Of a stretch of 64,000 bases of DNA, positions 61,697 through 64,000 are shown piece by piece. The notes under the pieces are model-generated. The model saw nothing but the letters and a program-made list of their open reading frames with translations, did no database searches and was not told where the DNA came from. The DNA is from Cyanobacteria bacterium TGS_CYA1 (lineage in GTDB: Bacteria > Cyanobacteriota > Vampirovibrionia > Obscuribacterales > Obscuribacteraceae). Positions within the stretch are counted from its first letter, which is position 1. Every line of letters starts with the position of its first letter. Location: positions 620,001 through 684,000 of the forward strand of contig JAHCIQ010000002.1 of the NCBI GenBank assembly GCA_026129135.1, written 5' to 3'. Both the position numbers and the translations under genes were made by a program.

Positions 61697-63085
61697 TTAC
61701 TTGCTTAGCGCTTCTACTTTCACTTTTTTAGGGTCTTTTGCCTGACTCAAACATTCTTTGAAAGCAGAGATATATTTTTCCAATTGCTCTGGTGTGTTCA
61801 TTTCGGTCACAGCAACCAGTATGCCATCTTTTACGTTTGGATACATGTTTGCCACGTTAATACCGGCAAGAATTCCACGTTCTTTCATCAGTCCAAGGAA
61901 AGTTTCGACATCACAATCGATCTTAAGAAGGAATTCATTGAAGAATGGTTTGTCGAAATAGAGCTTGGCTCCGTCGATTTTGGTCAATTGCTCGGCCAGG
62001 TAATTGGCTCTCTGCAAGCTGATTTCGGCGACCTGACGCAATCCGGATCCACCCATAACCGAAAGATATACGAGCATCGCAAGCGCATTGAGCGCCTGGT
62101 TGGTACAAATATTTGACGTGGCTCGTGCTCTTCTGATGTGTTGTTCGCGGGTTTGAAGAGTCAGCGTGAAAGCGCGTTTGCCTTCTGAATCTTTGGTGAT
62201 ACCAGCAAGACGTCCTGGCAACTGGCGCACGTAATCGTTTCTGCAAGCCATATAACCCGCCGATGGTCCGCCGAAACTGAGGAAATTGCCGCAAGGCTGA
62301 GCATCGCCAACCACAATGTCGGCGCCGAATTCTGCAGGTGGTGTAAGCAAATTCAAACTGATTGGCTCAGTTACGACCACGAGTAAAACGCCGTCTTTCT
62401 TGAGTTTTTCCGAAAGTCCGCTCAAATCTTCAACACTGCCAAAGAAGTCTGGATATTGAATAATCAAGGCTGCGCACTCAGAGTCCACGCAATTTCCATC
62501 GAGAAATTTTTCGGCCTTGGTCAATTCAATTCCGCAGGCTTTTGCATAAGAATGGGTAACCATGCGATATTCGGGGTTGACTGATTCAGCTATGACCAGT
62601 TTTTTACGATTAGTCAATCGACATGCCATGAGCCCGGCTTCGGCACAAGCTGTAGGTCCATCATACATAGATGCATTTGCGACATCCATGCCGGTCAAAA
62701 GACAAATAGATGATTGAAATTCATAGATGGCTTGCAAACTGCCCTGACTTACTTCAGGTTGATAAGGTGTGTAAGCAGTCGCGAATTCAGAACGTCCTAC
62801 CAATTGCATGACTGCAGCTGGGACATATCGATAATAAGACCCGCCACCCATGAAGCACATCTGCTTGGATGCTGGCTTATTCTTGGAAGCGAGAGCCGCA
62901 ATCGCTTGCGACAGTTCGAGTTCAGACAATCCCGAATCGATTTTGAGCCCGTCTAGCCTCAAATCTTTGGGAATGTGTTTGACCAGGTCTTCGAAGGATT
63001 TGACGCCTATTGCCTCAAGCATGCTTTCGCGATCCGCTTGTGTGTGTGGCAAATACGGAATTTTGTGCGTATCATTGTGATCCAT
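61697..63085 (-). CDS. gcvPA: Glycine dehydrogenase (decarboxylating) subunit 1
   Basis: A 462-residue subunit of the two-part P-protein of the glycine cleavage system. 'YIPHTQADRESML'-like N-terminus ('YLPHTQADRESML'), 'GGGSYYRYVPAAVMQL', 'TPYQPEVSQGSLQAIYEFQS' and 'MYDGPTACAEA' are family signatures. This subunit carries no PLP-binding Lys, which lies in subunit 2 (not in the window). No glycine riboswitch is seen in the 84-base upstream gap. It is oddly linked with lepB. Confidence 0.95.
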   Translation of the reverse strand: MDHNDTHKIPYLPHTQADRESMLEAIGVKSFEDLVKHIPKDLRLDGLKIDSGLSELELSQAIAALASKNKPASKQMCFMGGGSYYRYVPAAVMQLVGRSEFATAYTPYQPEVSQGSLQAIYEFQSSICLLTGMDVANASMYDGPTACAEAGLMACRLTNRKKLVIAESVNPEYRMVTHSYAKACGIELTKAEKFLDGNCVDSECAALIIQYPDFFGSVEDLSGLSEKLKKDGVLLVVVTEPISLNLLTPPAEFGADIVVGDAQPCGNFLSFGGPSAGYMACRNDYVRQLPGRLAGITKDSEGKRAFTLTLQTREQHIRRARATSNICTNQALNALAMLVYLSVMGGSGLRQVAEISLQRANYLAEQLTKIDGAKLYFDKPFFNEFLLKIDCDVETFLGLMKERGILAGINVANMYPNVKDGILVAVTEMNTPEQLEKYISAFKECLSQAKDPKKVKVEALSK

Positions 63086-63169
63086 TGATTTTTACCTTAA
63101 AGAACACTAGTCAAAAGACTATAAATTGTATTAGTTTTAAAAACACATTTAAAGCCAGGTCGTCCTGCA

Positions 63170-63766
63170 ATGAAAATTTTAGCCGGTTTAGGCAATCCCG
63201 GAGATCAATATTACGAAACCAGACACAATGCCGGTTTTCGCGTCATAGATTTGCTTGCCACCATGGATGGTACCGGGGACAATTTTCAAACCAAAAAGTT
63301 CGCTTTCAGTGCGGCTGTTTGTCAGTTCAAGAAAATAAAAATCCAAAAGCACGACGTACTTCTTTTAAAACCACTTAACTATATGAATCTTTCAGGTGTC
63401 GGTGTTAAAGCCGCACTTAACTGGTTCAAACTCAAACCAAGCGATCTGCTTGTAATCCATGATGAAGTTTCTCTTCCGCTTGGCAAAATTCGCCTGCAAG
63501 AAAAAGCTGGAGCGGGTGGTCAACACGGAGTGGAAAACATAATCGAACATCTGGGAAATAATAATTTTGCTCGTTTGCGCGTCGGCGTCGGTCCTGACCC
63601 GGGCGGAGACAAACGTGCCGATTATGTACTTGGAAAACCGCCTGAAAAAGACCAGGCTCAATATCAAAAGGTATTAGAAACTTCAGCTGAAGCAGCTAAG
63701 TATTGGCTTGGCAACGGCACCTTGAAATCAGCCAATATATACAACGGACTCGAAATAGTTTCTTAG
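63170..63766 (+). CDS. pth: Peptidyl-tRNA hydrolase
   Basis: A 198-residue enzyme that frees tRNA from stalled peptidyl-tRNA. 'AGLGNPGDQYYETRHNAGF' holds the catalytic His19 and Asn20, 'LNYMNLSGVGV' and 'LVIHDEVSLPLGKIRL' the second Asn and the Asp, and 'GAGGQHGVENIIEHLG' the substrate loop. Length is normal. It is divergent from gcvPA with an 84-base gap. Confidence 0.97.
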   Translation: MKILAGLGNPGDQYYETRHNAGFRVIDLLATMDGTGDNFQTKKFAFSAAVCQFKKIKIQKHDVLLLKPLNYMNLSGVGVKAALNWFKLKPSDLLVIHDEVSLPLGKIRLQEKAGAGGQHGVENIIEHLGNNNFARLRVGVGPDPGGDKRADYVLGKPPEKDQAQYQKVLETSAEAAKYWLGNGTLKSANIYNGLEIVS

Positions 63767-64000
63767 CGAATATTTCAAAGTTCAAAATTGCAAATTTTTA
63801 TCAGGACTGTAATTCTTCGATTAATAAATAAAGTGATATTTATTTTCGAGTTCAGTCCAATGGACGATGTAGAAAGGCTCATGGGATCGGATTTTTTTAG
63901 AGGGTACCCCCGGACAGGACAGATCCCCAACCCTTGCATAAGGAAAAATGATTGTTACTCAAGGGCAACCACCGTTGTCATTGGTCTAGAATTCAAGCAA
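63767..64000. other. Right-edge region without an assigned gene
   Basis: The last 234 bases are A+T-rich at first, with no strong terminator after pth. A 47-codon open frame starting at ATG 63860 runs off the edge, and a 13-residue frame (63948-63989) follows a good AAGGA site. Neither has enough sequence to call a gene. The GGGTACCC palindrome at 63903-63910 has no clear role. Confidence 0.4.

Noticed and set aside
63086..63169. Glycine riboswitch upstream of gcvPA
   Set aside because: The 84-base A+T-rich gap is too short and lacks the conserved aptamer motifs.
63948..63989. 13-residue frame after a good AAGGA site
   Set aside because: It could be a leader peptide, but the downstream gene is outside the window and a chance ribosome-site match is as likely.
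63860..64000. 47-codon open frame at the right edge starting at ATG 63860
   Set aside because: It has no ribosome site, its codon use (CGG, AGG, AGA) and residue mix are unlike the neighbours, and it is too short to judge; it may run on beyond the window but I cannot support it.

Overview
The window is a gene-dense stretch of bacterial chromosome with about 55 protein genes. I see no rRNA, tRNA, CRISPR array, insertion sequence or prophage. The first gene is cut by the left edge. The best guess for the organism is a non-photosynthetic relative of Cyanobacteria (Melainabacteria/Vampirovibrionia, perhaps Obscuribacterales). The clues are a long cyanobacterial/plant-type IspH, a cyanobacteria-like signal peptidase I, a split glycine decarboxylase (subunit 1 here), an RNase J family protein, many exported TPR proteins, and frequent GTG/TTG starts with AGGAGG-type ribosome sites. 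This is inference from protein style, not a phylogeny. A complete-looking succinate dehydrogenase/fumarate reductase set and a mitochondrial-type aconitase indicate a TCA-cycle and respiratory metabolism.

Layout. 1-6037: the end of an unassigned gene, a 770-aa disordered protein with a LysM-like C-terminus, a NarL-type two-component pair, and a protein of MshEN-like repeats. 6039-12459: exonuclease III, a ribbon-helix-helix protein behind a long leader, small unknowns, a HEAT-repeat protein, an exported protein, an aldo/keto reductase and an AmpG-like transporter. 12478-20316: a dual-specificity-type phosphatase, aconitase, a TPR protein, an alpha/beta hydrolase and the three-gene sdh/frd operon. 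20317-31728: an envelope acyltransferase, arginyl- and alanyl-tRNA synthetases, a WYL-domain protein, a membrane kinase-like protein lacking the catalytic Asp, and NAD kinase. 31742-37223: a run of exported proteins (TPR, CsgG-like, Gly-rich) around ilvE and pcm. 37228-47158: UPF0158, a large membrane protein, an HtrA protease, a pterin dehydratase, and a two-gene module. One partner is a tail-anchored protein with nine WG[DN]LD repeats; the other is a 1071-aa Ala/Pro/Glu-rich protein with a nuclease-like C-terminus. 47314-57163: ispH, a degenerate GGDEF protein, PBP4, a thioesterase, an RNase J paralogue with a broken metal site, and GAF/HD-GYP. 57276-63766: two multi-pass GT-C-like membrane proteins, lepB, gcvPA and pth.

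Two themes stand out. First, several signalling or RNA enzymes keep their fold but lack defining catalytic residues: kinase HRD becomes HKS, GGDEF becomes SAEEL, GYP becomes GYY, and RNase J has lost four metal-ligand positions. These look like conserved regulatory or scaffolding paralogues. Second, the genome is tightly packed: of 13 convergent gene pairs, 12 abut within 20 bases or overlap at their 3' ends. Several start codons also lie only 6-7 bases behind a TAGAAT-like box, which suggests leaderless transcripts.

The strongest candidates for something undescribed are the WG[DN]LD-repeat/nuclease-like pair (41826-47158) and the RNase J-like pseudoenzyme (53018-54805).
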